NCBI RefSeq assembly: GCF_046237015.1
Contig: NZ_JBJYIN010000018.1
Coordinates: forward strand, 41,885-105,884
Length of the DNA stretch: 64,000 nt
Reading direction: 5' to 3'
DNA from: JBJYIN01 sp046237015
GTDB lineage: Bacteria > Pseudomonadota > Gammaproteobacteria > Enterobacterales > Enterobacteriaceae
Below the pieces are notes generated by a model. It saw only the letters and a program-made list of their open reading frames with translations, made no database searches and was not told the DNA's origin. Position numbers and translations under genes: made by a program. Below, piece by piece: positions 52,724 through 60,972 of this stretch. Numbering within the stretch: position 1 is the first letter of the stretch; each line of letters begins with the position of its first letter.

Positions 52724-54117
52724 AACGATTACAAAACGAATTTAATTCACTGGTTAACCGTAGTGTGGATCGCCATTTACGATTGGCCGTTACCGGCCTG
52801 AGTCGCAGCGGTAAAACGGCGTTTATTACGGCATTTGTCAATCAATTACTGAATATACACAGTGGGGCACATCTGCCATTGTTTTCCGCTGTGCGAGAAG
52901 GCCGCTTGCTGGGGGCCAAACGCGTACCGCAGCGCGATCTCGGCGTTCCGCGTTTTGCCTATGATGAAGGCATGGCTGCGTTGTATGGCTCCCCGCCGGA
53001 CTGGCCGACGCCGACTCGTGGCGTGAGTGAAATACGTCTGGCGCTGCGCTATCGTTCTAATGATTCTTTGCTGCGTCATTTTAAAGAAACTTCGACGCTG
53101 TACTTGGAAATTGTCGATTATCCAGGTGAATGGCTGCTGGATTTACCGCTGCTTGAGCAAACGTATCTTAGCTGGTCACGTCAGATGACAGGGTTGTTAC
53201 AAGGCGAACGCGCCGAGTGGGCTAAGCCATGGCTGGCGTTGTGCGAGAAGTTGGATCCGCTGGCACCGGCTGATGAAAATCAACTTGCCGCTATCGCGCA
53301 GGCATACACCGATTACTTGGTACGCTGCAAACGGGAAGGTCTGCATTTTATTCAGCCTGGACGCTTTGTATTACCGGGGGATTTAGCGGGAGCACCTGTT
53401 TTACAATTTTTCCCTTGGCCGCAGGTCGATAAATGGGGAGAGGCTAAATTGGCGTCGGCTGACAGTAAAACCAACATTGGCATGCTACGCCGTCGCTTTG
53501 ATTACTATTGCCAATCGGTCGTGAAGGGCTTCTATAAAGATCACTTTATTCGCTTTGATCGACAGATAGTGCTGGTCGATTGCCTGCAACCCCTGAATAG
53601 CGGTATCCACGCGTTTAACGACATGCGACTGGCGCTGACACAACTCATGCAAAGTTTTCACTACGGCAAACGAACATTATTTCGACGCTTGTTTTCACCG
53701 TGCATCGACAAACTGATGTTTGCCGCCAGTAAATCCGATCATATTACTGCCGATCAACATGCCAACCTGGTGTCATTGTTGCAGCAGTTGGTGCAGGAAG
53801 CCTGGCAGAACGCCGCATTTGAAGGGATTAGTATGGACTGTGCGGGGATTGCTTCCATTCAATCGACGCAAAGTGGCGTTGTTGAACATCAAGGGCAAAA
53901 AATTCCAGCACTGAAGGGGCATCGACTCAGCGATGGTCAACCATTAACGGTTTATCCGGGTGAGGTGCCCCCTCGTTTGCCGAGCGCCGCATTTTGGCAG
54001 ACTCAAGGGTTCCATTTTGATGAATTTCGTCCCCGTGAAATGACGGTGGACACGCCGTTGCCGCATATCCGTCTGGATACGGTAATGGAGTTTTTATTGG
54101 GAGATAAATTGCGATGA
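52720..54117 (+). CDS. ycjX: YcjX-family stress GTPase
   Basis: A 465-residue P-loop protein with Walker A GLSRSGKTAF near residue 28 and later segments typical of YcjX/DUF463 (LYLEIVDYPGEWLLDLPLL as a switch region, FYKDHFIRFDRQIVLVDCLQ, KLMFAASKSDHI as the base-recognition TKxD-like motif). YcjX belongs to the phage-shock regulon and is reported as a structurally distinctive GTPase with a GTP-dependent conformational switch. Overlaps the preceding DUF2339 gene and the following ycjF by four bases each. Confidence 0.95.
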   Translation: MKRLQNEFNSLVNRSVDRHLRLAVTGLSRSGKTAFITAFVNQLLNIHSGAHLPLFSAVREGRLLGAKRVPQRDLGVPRFAYDEGMAALYGSPPDWPTPTRGVSEIRLALRYRSNDSLLRHFKETSTLYLEIVDYPGEWLLDLPLLEQTYLSWSRQMTGLLQGERAEWAKPWLALCEKLDPLAPADENQLAAIAQAYTDYLVRCKREGLHFIQPGRFVLPGDLAGAPVLQFFPWPQVDKWGEAKLASADSKTNIGMLRRRFDYYCQSVVKGFYKDHFIRFDRQIVLVDCLQPLNSGIHAFNDMRLALTQLMQSFHYGKRTLFRRLFSPCIDKLMFAASKSDHITADQHANLVSLLQQLVQEAWQNAAFEGISMDCAGIASIQSTQSGVVEHQGQKIPALKGHRLSDGQPLTVYPGEVPPRLPSAAFWQTQGFHFDEFRPREMTVDTPLPHIRLDTVMEFLLGDKLR

Positions 54118-55157
54118 ATGAGCCACTGAAACCGCGAGTGACGTTTGATGACGTGTTGCCGGAGGAACCTCAGCCGCTGTTACGGGGCAATGTTGCGTTT
54201 GATGAGCAGGGCGCGGAACGTTTTTCCCCCGTTAGTCGTGAGGAAGAGGTGCCGGAAGAGGGCGTTGCCGAAGCGGTGGTCAGCGAGGCGTTACGGCCTA
54301 AGCGCAGCCTGTGGCGACGCATGGTCATCGCGGGGTTAACGTTGTTTGGTGTGAGTGCTGTTGCGCAGGGTGTCCAGTCGCTACATAACGCTTGGATCCA
54401 GCAGGACTGGATTGCGCTGGGCGGCATCACGGCGGGTAGCCTGATTGTCGTTGCTGGTGTCGGATCGCTAGCGGTGGAATGGCGGCGGCTTTATCGCTTA
54501 CGCGAACGCGCTGCAGAGCGCGATGTCGCTCGCGATTTGCTGCATAGCCATGGTATCGGGCATGGACGAGCATTCTGTGAAAAACTGGCGCATCAGGCGG
54601 GGTTGGATAAAGGACATCCTGCAATGCAGCGCTGGCAGGCGTCTCTACATGAAACCCATAACGATCGTGAAGTTGTGGAACTGTATGCCAGATTGGTGCA
54701 ACCCGTTCTGGACAGTCAGGCGCGACGGGAAATCAGTCGCTCGGCGGCAGAATCTACCCTGATGATTGCCGTCAGTCCGTTGGCCTTGGTTGATATGGCT
54801 TTTATCGCCTGGCGTAACCTGCGGCTGATCAATCGTATTGCCGCGCTTTACGGCATCGAACTGGGCTATTTTAGCCGTATCCGTTTGTTCAAATTAGTAT
54901 TACTGAACATCGCCTTTGCTGGTGCCTCGGAACTGGTACGCGAAATCGGTATGGACTGGATGTCGCAGGATTTGGCCGCGCGTCTCTCTGCCCGAGCAGC
55001 ACAAGGAATTGGTGCGGGTCTGCTGACAGCGAGACTAGGTATTAAGGCAATGGAACTGTGTCGGCCACTGCCTTGGCTGGATGATAAGCCGCGTCTGGGT
55101 GATTTCCGTCGTGAACTGATTGGGCAGGTGAAAGACACGTTGCAAAAAGCGCGGTGA
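54114..55157 (+). CDS. ycjF: YcjF inner-membrane protein (DUF697)
   Basis: A 347-residue protein with a polar N-terminal region, two central spans (VIAGLTLFGVSAVAQGVQSL, LGGITAGSLIVVAGVGSLAV) and a C-terminal DUF697 domain with further hydrophobic helices (LMIAVSPLALVDMAFIAW, ARAAQGIGAGLLTARLG). It is the usual partner of YcjX and part of the phage-shock regulon. Coupled to ycjX. Confidence 0.95.
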   Translation: MNEPLKPRVTFDDVLPEEPQPLLRGNVAFDEQGAERFSPVSREEEVPEEGVAEAVVSEALRPKRSLWRRMVIAGLTLFGVSAVAQGVQSLHNAWIQQDWIALGGITAGSLIVVAGVGSLAVEWRRLYRLRERAAERDVARDLLHSHGIGHGRAFCEKLAHQAGLDKGHPAMQRWQASLHETHNDREVVELYARLVQPVLDSQARREISRSAAESTLMIAVSPLALVDMAFIAWRNLRLINRIAALYGIELGYFSRIRLFKLVLLNIAFAGASELVREIGMDWMSQDLAARLSARAAQGIGAGLLTARLGIKAMELCRPLPWLDDKPRLGDFRRELIGQVKDTLQKAR

Positions 55158-55188
55158 TTAGCCGGGAAAGAGATGGAATATTCCATAG

Positions 55189-55206
55189 CTGTCAACTTTT
55201 ACTGAC
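55189..55206 (+). promoter_or_regulatory. TyrR box candidate at tyrR
   Basis: TGTCAA-N6-CTGACA resembles the TyrR box TGTAAA-N6-TTTACA (nine of twelve positions). It lies about 80 bases before the tyrR start; E. coli tyrR is known to be self-repressed through such a box near its promoter. Confidence 0.45.
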
Positions 55207-55287
55207 ACTTTGCTTCATACGTGTCAGACGAAAGGGTATTATCTCCGCTTATTACCCTGTCGCTTTTGTTGAAGAAGGTCATTGTTG

Positions 55288-56856
55288 ATGCGTCTGGAAG
55301 TGTTTTGTGAAGACCGTATCGGTCTGACTCGTGAATTGCTGGATCTCCTCGTGTTGCGCAATATCGATCTGCGGGGCATAGAGATTGCACCCATTGGTCG
55401 CATTTATCTTAATTTTGCCTCACTGGATTTTGAGGATTTTCGCGTATTAATGGCCGAAATTCGGCGTATCGAAAGCGTCAGCGACGTTCGTACCGTCGCT
55501 TTTATGCCTTCAGAACGAGAACATCGTGCGGTGGCCGCACTGCTGGAATCGATGCCGGAGCCGGTGTTTTCACTCGACTTGCATGGCAAGATTGAACTGT
55601 TTAACCCCGCAGCACTGGCGTTGTTCGAGCAACCTGCCGAAAAAATCCGCAATTTGACGATAGGGACGTTGATACCTGGTTACAACGTCACGGAATGGTT
55701 GGATCGCGGCAGCATGACGGCAATGGAGCGTGTGGTGATCCGCGGTCAGGATTTCCTGTTGGAAATTACGCCTATTCATCTGGAAAATGATGAAGGTAAA
55801 AGTACCACGGCAGGTGCGCTGGTGATGCTGAAATCCGCTGTGCGAATGGGGCGGCAATTGCAGGATCTGGCCGTGAACGATGATAATGAATTTGCTCATA
55901 TTGTCGCTGTCAGTCCGAAAATGCGTCAGGTGGTCGAGCAGGCTCGCAAATTGGCTATGTTGGATGCGCCCTTGCTGATCGTTGGCGATACGGGAACCGG
56001 CAAAGACATGATAGCGCGAGCCTGTCATTTGCGGGGACCACGAGGCAAAAAGCCGTTTTTGGCGCTGAATTGTGCGGCATTGCCTGATGAAGTTATGGAA
56101 AGTGAGTTGTACGGTCATGCACCTGGTGCCTATCCCAATGCATTGGAAGGTAAAAAAGGTTTCTTCGAGCAAGCGGATGGCGGATCGGTTCTGCTGGATG
56201 AAGTCGGAGAAATGTCTGCTCAAATGCAGACTAAGTTATTGCGTTTCCTTAATGATGGTACATTCCGCCGGGTAGGTGAAGATCACGAGATGCATGTCAA
56301 TGTTCGTGTTATTTGCGCGACGCAAAAGAACCTACTGGAAATGGTGCAGCGCGGTGAATTCAGGGAGGATCTTTATTATCGCCTGAATGTGTTGACCTTA
56401 ACGTTGCCGCCGCTGCGTGAGCGGCCGACCGATATCATGCCGTTAACTGAATTATTTGTTGCCCGTTTTGCCGATGAACAGGGCATTCCTCGACCGAGGT
56501 TGGCAGCAGATTTACGACAGTTCCTGCCACAATATGGTTGGCCAGGTAATGTGCGTCAGCTAAAAAATACGATTTATCGAGCGTTGACGCAGTTGGAAGG
56601 TTATGAACTGCGAATGCAGGACATCGATTTGCCGGCCTTCTCGGCTGACATTCAGCACAATGAAGAAATGCTGGATGGTTCGCTGGATGACATCAGTAAA
56701 CGTTTCGAACGCGCGGTGCTCACTCGCCTTTATCAGACTTATCCCAGTACGCGAAAGCTGGCTAAACGACTCGGTGTTTCACACACGGCGATTGCCAATA
56801 AACTGCGGGAGTATGGTTTGAGTCAACGTAAAGTGGCCGATGAGACTGACGAATAA
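55288..56856 (+). CDS. tyrR: Transcriptional regulator TyrR
   Basis: A 522-residue regulator of aromatic amino acid synthesis and transport. Order: ACT domain (1-75, MRLEVFCEDRIGLTRELLDL), PAS domain (about 78-190), AAA+ domain (about 205-430; Walker A GDTGTGKD, Walker B GGSVLLDEV), and a C-terminal helix-turn-helix (RKLAKRLGVSHTAIANKLRE). The sigma-54 contact loop GAFTGA is replaced by GAYPNA, as in all TyrR proteins, which act with sigma-70 and as repressors. ATG 55288 is the conserved start. Confidence 0.97.
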   Translation: MRLEVFCEDRIGLTRELLDLLVLRNIDLRGIEIAPIGRIYLNFASLDFEDFRVLMAEIRRIESVSDVRTVAFMPSEREHRAVAALLESMPEPVFSLDLHGKIELFNPAALALFEQPAEKIRNLTIGTLIPGYNVTEWLDRGSMTAMERVVIRGQDFLLEITPIHLENDEGKSTTAGALVMLKSAVRMGRQLQDLAVNDDNEFAHIVAVSPKMRQVVEQARKLAMLDAPLLIVGDTGTGKDMIARACHLRGPRGKKPFLALNCAALPDEVMESELYGHAPGAYPNALEGKKGFFEQADGGSVLLDEVGEMSAQMQTKLLRFLNDGTFRRVGEDHEMHVNVRVICATQKNLLEMVQRGEFREDLYYRLNVLTLTLPPLRERPTDIMPLTELFVARFADEQGIPRPRLAADLRQFLPQYGWPGNVRQLKNTIYRALTQLEGYELRMQDIDLPAFSADIQHNEEMLDGSLDDISKRFERAVLTRLYQTYPSTRKLAKRLGVSHTAIANKLREYGLSQRKVADETDE

Positions 56857-56880
56857 AGCGGGATAGCGGTTGTTGGAACA

Positions 56881-56905
56881 AACGGCTGCGAAAGCAGCCG
56901 TTTTT
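56881..56905. terminator. Bidirectional terminator tyrR/tpx
   Basis: AACGGCTGC-GAAA-GCAGCCGTT, a 9-bp perfect stem with a stable GAAA tetraloop followed by TTT. It lies between the two convergent stop codons. Confidence 0.85.
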
Positions 56906-56912
56906 AATAACC

Positions 56913-57416
56913 TTACTTCAATGCTGCCAGTGCGGCATCGTAATCCGGTTCGGTGGTAATTTCGTTCACCAATTCGCCGTACAGTACGTTGTCGTTTTCA
57001 TCCAGCACGACAACAGCACGTGCAGTCAGCCCTTTCAACGCACCATCAGCAATCGCGACGCCGTAGGCGTCTTTAAACTCTGCACCACGCAGGGTGGACA
57101 GCACGACCACGTTATTCAGGCCTTCTGCACCACAGAAGCGGGATTGTGCAAACGGGAGATCGGAAGAGATACACAGTACCACGGTATTATCCAGTTCAGA
57201 CCCCAGTTGATTAAATTTACGCACTGACGCGGCGCAAACACCGGTATCGATGCTTGGGAAAATATTTAGAATTTTACGTTTTCCAGCATAGCTACTCAGG
57301 GAAACATCAGACAAATCTTTGCCTACCAGCGTGAAAGCTGGCGCTTTGTTTCCTTTCGCGGGAAACGTTCCTGATAGCGGTACTGGATTACCTTGAAAAT
57401 GTACGTTCTGTGACAT
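56913..57416 (-). CDS. tpx: Thiol peroxidase
   Basis: A 167-residue atypical 2-Cys peroxiredoxin that reduces H2O2 and lipid hydroperoxides using thioredoxin. The peroxidatic cysteine is in PSIDTGVCAASVRKF and the resolving cysteine in SRFCGAEGLNNVV. In E. coli it is induced anaerobically through ArcA/FNR. Convergent with tyrR, as in E. coli. Confidence 0.98.
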   Translation of the reverse strand: MSQNVHFQGNPVPLSGTFPAKGNKAPAFTLVGKDLSDVSLSSYAGKRKILNIFPSIDTGVCAASVRKFNQLGSELDNTVVLCISSDLPFAQSRFCGAEGLNNVVVLSTLRGAEFKDAYGVAIADGALKGLTARAVVVLDENDNVLYGELVNEITTEPDYDAALAALK

Positions 57417-57521
57417 GTATGCTTCCTCAGTTACAGGTTGTTAACACGTTCTCAGTTTAAGGCAACATCAGCAACATTGATATAAAAAAACGCCGGGAGC
57501 GTTTTTCAACGCTAATACATT

Positions 57522-57783
57522 GTGGTGATGAATAATTATCTCAATGCTGCCACCTTCCATTTCATCGCCCCTGTGTTGTTGGTCTATTTTTATCATGGCA
57601 ACTTAAGATATTCCCTGGACACCTACGGTGGTTATCGCCATAAGCTGAATGAGTATATGAGCGAGTGGTTACGATGGATGGTTTATTGGCTATTATGCTT
57701 TTAGTTATATGATTAACAGCCTGTCAGAAAGCGAGCCTTTTATCGTGCGGGAGATTATCGCTGACGAGCGTTTTAATGGGTAA
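57522..57783 (+). pseudogene. Possible gene remnant between tpx and mppA
   Basis: Two coding-like segments in different frames adjoin: FHFIAPVLLVYFYHGNLRYS then YGGYRHKLNEYM (57522 to about 57660), and SGYDGWFIGYYAFSYMINSL then SESEPFIVREIIADERFNG ending in TAA (about 57661-57783). Joined by a one-base frameshift near 57658 they read as a single hydrophobic C-terminal fragment. The LSES motif after a hydrophobic stretch faintly recalls O-antigen ligase-type membrane proteins, but I do not claim the family. No other part of the gene is in the gap. Confidence 0.35.
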
Positions 57784-57792
57784 GGGCAATTC

Positions 57793-59412
57793 ATGATGAA
57801 AAATGGGAATGCTGTTCGCTATGCGGTACTTTTGGGGCTCGTGGCGGGTAGTGCGGGCGCGGCGCAGATACCGGCGGGAACAGTATTAGCGGAGAAACAG
57901 GAAATAGTCCGGCATATCAAAGATGAACCGGCTTCGTTGGATCCGATAAAGGCGGTCGGTTTACCGGAAGCTCAGGTATCGCGTGATCTGTTTGAAGGGC
58001 TAGTCAATCAGGATGAGAACGGCAACACCGTTCCGGGTGTGGCACTGCGTTGGCAAACGAATGACAACCGGACTTTCACCTTCCATTTACGGGAAGATGC
58101 ACGTTGGTCAAATGGCGATCCGGTAACCGCGCAGGATTTTGTCTATAGCTGGCAACGATTGGTTTCCCCGGAAAATTCATCGCCATTTGCCTGGTTCGCT
58201 CGTTTAGCGGGAATCCTTAATGCCGATCAGATCATTGCGGGTAACATGCCCGCGAATAAATTAGGTGTAGCGGCGATTAATGATCACACGCTCAGCGTAC
58301 AACTGGGAAAACCGGTTCCTTATTTTGTCAGCCTGATGGCGAATTTCAGCCTTTTTCCTGTCCATCAGGCAACGGTAGAAAAATACGGCAATGAGTGGAC
58401 TAAACCGGGTAATTTGGTCGGTAATGGGGCGTTCAAACTGGCACAACGGGTCGTTAATGAAAAACTGGTTATGGTGCCCAATCCATATTATTGGGATCAT
58501 ACCAATACGGCGTTAACGAAAGTCACATTTGTTCCTATCAATCAAGAGTCGAACGCGACAAAACGCTATCTCTCCGGTGATATCGATATCACGGAGTCAT
58601 TTCCCAAGAACATGTATCGAAAACTGCTGAAAGATCTGCCGGGTCAGGTTTATACGCCAGAACAATTGGGGACGTATTACTACGCGTTTAATACGCAACG
58701 CGCGCCGACAAATGATGCGCGAGTTCGCAAGGCGCTGTCCTATGCCATCGATCGGAAGATTATCGCGGAAAAAGTGCTGGGAACGGGGGAAAAGCCAGCC
58801 TACCACTTTACACCTGACGTTACCGCCGGGTTTACACCCGATGAAAGTGTGTTGCAGCAATATACGCAAGCCGAATTGGATGCACAGGCGAAAGCGTTGA
58901 TGGCGGCAGCCGGTTATGGTCCAGGACGTCCCATGAAATTGTCATTGTTATATAACACGTCGGAAAGCCATCAGAAGATTGCAATTGCCGTGGCGTCAAT
59001 GTGGAAGACTAAGTTAGGCGTTGATGTAAAATTATCCAATCAGGAATGGCAAACCTATATTGACAGCCGTAACAGCGGTAATTTTGATGTGGTACGAGCA
59101 TCGTGGGTGGGAGATTACAATGAGGCGTCTACGTTCCTGTCGTTATTAACGTCACATCACAGCGGGAATATCGCTCGATTCAAACGGGCTGATTACGATC
59201 GCTTACTGGATGAAGTGGGCGATCAATCCGATGCCAAAATAGTTAATGCCGACTACAACCGCGCTGAACGTATTCTGATGGAAGACGCACCGATTGCACC
59301 GATTTATCAATATACGAATGGTCGTTTGATTAAACCATGGGTGAAAGGGTACCCGATTACTAACCCTGAGGATGTCGCTTACAGTCATTCGCTTTATATC
59401 GTGAAACACTGA
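57793..59412 (+). CDS. mppA: Periplasmic murein tripeptide-binding protein MppA
   Basis: A 539-residue OppA-type binding protein. A signal peptide ends near AGSAGAA; then RHIKDEPASLDPIKAVGLPE, VSRDLFEGLV, VGNGAFKLAQRVVNEKLVMV and YAFNTQRAPTNDARVRKALS follow the OppA/MppA pattern. MppA brings the cell-wall tripeptide L-Ala-gamma-D-Glu-meso-DAP to the Opp permease for recycling. The gene is solitary and precedes zntB, the order in E. coli. Oligopeptide binding cannot be excluded. Two ATGs (57793, 57796) follow AAGGGC. Confidence 0.92.
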   Translation: MMKNGNAVRYAVLLGLVAGSAGAAQIPAGTVLAEKQEIVRHIKDEPASLDPIKAVGLPEAQVSRDLFEGLVNQDENGNTVPGVALRWQTNDNRTFTFHLREDARWSNGDPVTAQDFVYSWQRLVSPENSSPFAWFARLAGILNADQIIAGNMPANKLGVAAINDHTLSVQLGKPVPYFVSLMANFSLFPVHQATVEKYGNEWTKPGNLVGNGAFKLAQRVVNEKLVMVPNPYYWDHTNTALTKVTFVPINQESNATKRYLSGDIDITESFPKNMYRKLLKDLPGQVYTPEQLGTYYYAFNTQRAPTNDARVRKALSYAIDRKIIAEKVLGTGEKPAYHFTPDVTAGFTPDESVLQQYTQAELDAQAKALMAAAGYGPGRPMKLSLLYNTSESHQKIAIAVASMWKTKLGVDVKLSNQEWQTYIDSRNSGNFDVVRASWVGDYNEASTFLSLLTSHHSGNIARFKRADYDRLLDEVGDQSDAKIVNADYNRAERILMEDAPIAPIYQYTNGRLIKPWVKGYPITNPEDVAYSHSLYIVKH

Positions 59413-59419
59413 GGCAAGT

Positions 59420-60403
59420 ATGGAATGGTTTGAAGGAGAAGCGTTGCAACATTCGGGAGCGGTACATGCTTACCAACTGGATGGACAGGGGGGCGTGAAA
59501 CCTATCGGCGATCGCGATGTTGCGGATAGCATCCAGCCTTGCTGGCTACATCTGGATTCGACATTGCCAGCCAGTGCTCACTGGCTGAGCGAAACGCGTT
59601 TAGTGCCTGATAGTGTCCGTGACGCGTTGTCTGGTGAGAGTGTTCGTCCCAGAGTGACTCGCCTGGGAGAAGGGACAATGATTACGCTGCGTAGCATTAA
59701 TCTGAATGTCGATTCCCGCCCAGACCAGTTGGTTGCGATGAGAGTATTCATTACGGATCGGCTGATTATTTCAACCCGTCGACGTAAGGTGCTGGCGATT
59801 GATGAGGTCATGACCGATCTGAAAGAAGGAAATGGGCCAACGGATAGCGGGAGTTGGCTCGTGTCGGTTGCGGAATCGCTCACCGACCATACCAGTGAAT
59901 TTATTGATGATCTACATGAAAGAATTATCGATCTGGAAGAAGATCTGCTGGAGCAAAAAATTCCACCGCGCGGTGAGTTGGCGTTAATTCGTAAACAGTT
60001 GATCGTGTTACGGCGCTATATGACGCCGCAGCGAGATGTTTTTTCTCGGCTGTCTGGTGAGAAGTTGCCCTGGATGCAGGATGACGATCGCCGTCGGATG
60101 CAGGAAATTGCCGACAGGTTGGGGCGAGGGCTGGAAGACCTGGATTCGAGCATTGCTCGCACGACGGTGCTGTCGGATGAGATCACGGCACAGATGACGG
60201 AAGCGATGAACCGCAGAACGTATACGATGTCACTATTAGCGATGGTTTTTTTACCGACGACCTTTTTGACGGGGTTGTTTGGCGTCAATTTGGGTGGCAT
60301 TCCGGGAGGCGATTCTAAGATTGGATTCGGAATGTTCTGCTTAATGTTGGTGCTATTGGTTGGTGGCGTTGCATGGTGGTTAAAACGTAGTAAATGGCTA
60401 TGA
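59420..60403 (+). CDS. zntB: Zinc transport protein ZntB
   Basis: A 327-residue CorA-superfamily membrane protein. A large cytoplasmic domain with long helices precedes two C-terminal spans; the signature GVN loop follows the first (LTGLFGVNLGGIPGG). ZntB in enterobacteria was first reported as a Zn2+ exporter and later as a proton-driven Zn2+ importer. It starts 8 bases after the mppA stop, probably co-transcribed. Confidence 0.95.
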   Translation: MEWFEGEALQHSGAVHAYQLDGQGGVKPIGDRDVADSIQPCWLHLDSTLPASAHWLSETRLVPDSVRDALSGESVRPRVTRLGEGTMITLRSINLNVDSRPDQLVAMRVFITDRLIISTRRRKVLAIDEVMTDLKEGNGPTDSGSWLVSVAESLTDHTSEFIDDLHERIIDLEEDLLEQKIPPRGELALIRKQLIVLRRYMTPQRDVFSRLSGEKLPWMQDDDRRRMQEIADRLGRGLEDLDSSIARTTVLSDEITAQMTEAMNRRTYTMSLLAMVFLPTTFLTGLFGVNLGGIPGGDSKIGFGMFCLMLVLLVGGVAWWLKRSKWL

Positions 60404-60471
60404 ATACCAAGGAATGGTTATTGCGTTGATTATCACAGACTTCCAGCGTGAGTTGAAAAATGACGTCTAAA

Positions 60472-60485
60472 TTGAGCAATATCAA
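60472..60485 (+). promoter_or_regulatory. FNR box of fnrS
   Basis: TTGAGCAATATCAA matches the FNR consensus TTGAT-N4-ATCAA with one mismatch. Its centre is about 42 bases before the predicted start of FnrS, the classical class II activation position. TATCCT (60511-60516) is a plausible -10. Confidence 0.88.
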
Positions 60486-60520
60486 CATTTTTTACATGAT
60501 AGTACGGCACTATCCTTCTC

Positions 60521-60640
60521 GCAGGTGAATGCAACGTCAAGCGATGGGCGTTGCGCTCCATATTGTCTTACTTCCTTTTTTGAATTACTGCATAGCACAA
60601 TTGATTCACACCATGCCGACGATATCGTCGGCATTTTTTT
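60521..60640 (+). ncRNA. fnrS: FnrS small regulatory RNA
   Basis: The RNA begins GCAGGTGAATGCAACGTCAA and continues through GCGATGGGCGTTGCGCTCCA and TTGAATTACTGCATAGCACA, which as I remember is identical to E. coli FnrS over most of its length. It ends in a terminator with stem ATGCCGAC/GTCGGCAT (60613-60634) and a T run. The place, just downstream of zntB, is also that of E. coli. FnrS is induced by FNR in anaerobic cells and represses messages for aerobic enzymes (such as sodB, maeA and others) with Hfq. Confidence 0.95.
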
Positions 60641-60642
60641 GC

Positions 60643-60921
60643 TCATTCCTCGTCCGTACCTTGGCTATCAGCACGTAACGCGGCTAGTGTTGTTTCCAGC
60701 TTTTTTTGATCATAAGTCAAAAAGAGGCTCCATCCGAGACAGCCTGCAGCCAGAAGTATCTGAACCAAGGCATAGGTTCTATCGCCATAAGGGTTGGAAT
60801 AAATATCTAAAAAAGCAGATCCGACGGTGGCTACCCCGCCAATAAATGCCCATTTTTTTACCTTCATTTTCCCCTGTAATTCCTTTTCTAACCGTTCAAT
60901 GGTTATTGTTTTCGACTCCAT
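60643..60921 (-). CDS. Small inner-membrane protein, unknown function
   Basis: A 92-residue protein with an N-terminal charged helix (MESKTITIERLEKELQGKMK) and two hydrophobic segments (WAFIGGVATVGSAFLDIYS and YALVQILLAAGCLGWSLFLT), then a charged tail. AAGGAATC precedes the start; the second of two tandem ATGs is better spaced. Convergent with fnrS, whose terminator abuts this stop codon. I do not recognise the family. In E. coli dbpA lies between fnrS and ttcA; it is absent here. Confidence 0.75.
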   Translation of the reverse strand: MESKTITIERLEKELQGKMKVKKWAFIGGVATVGSAFLDIYSNPYGDRTYALVQILLAAGCLGWSLFLTYDQKKLETTLAALRADSQGTDEE

Positions 60922-60972
60922 CATGATTCCTTAGACAGTATTGAGTATAAACTTGGGGCATTCTGCCCCTAA

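Noticed and set aside
57482..57510. Terminator of an independent small RNA upstream of tpx
   Set aside because: A stem with T on both strands exists, but I see no promoter or conserved RNA core around it, so it is mentioned only with the gene remnant.
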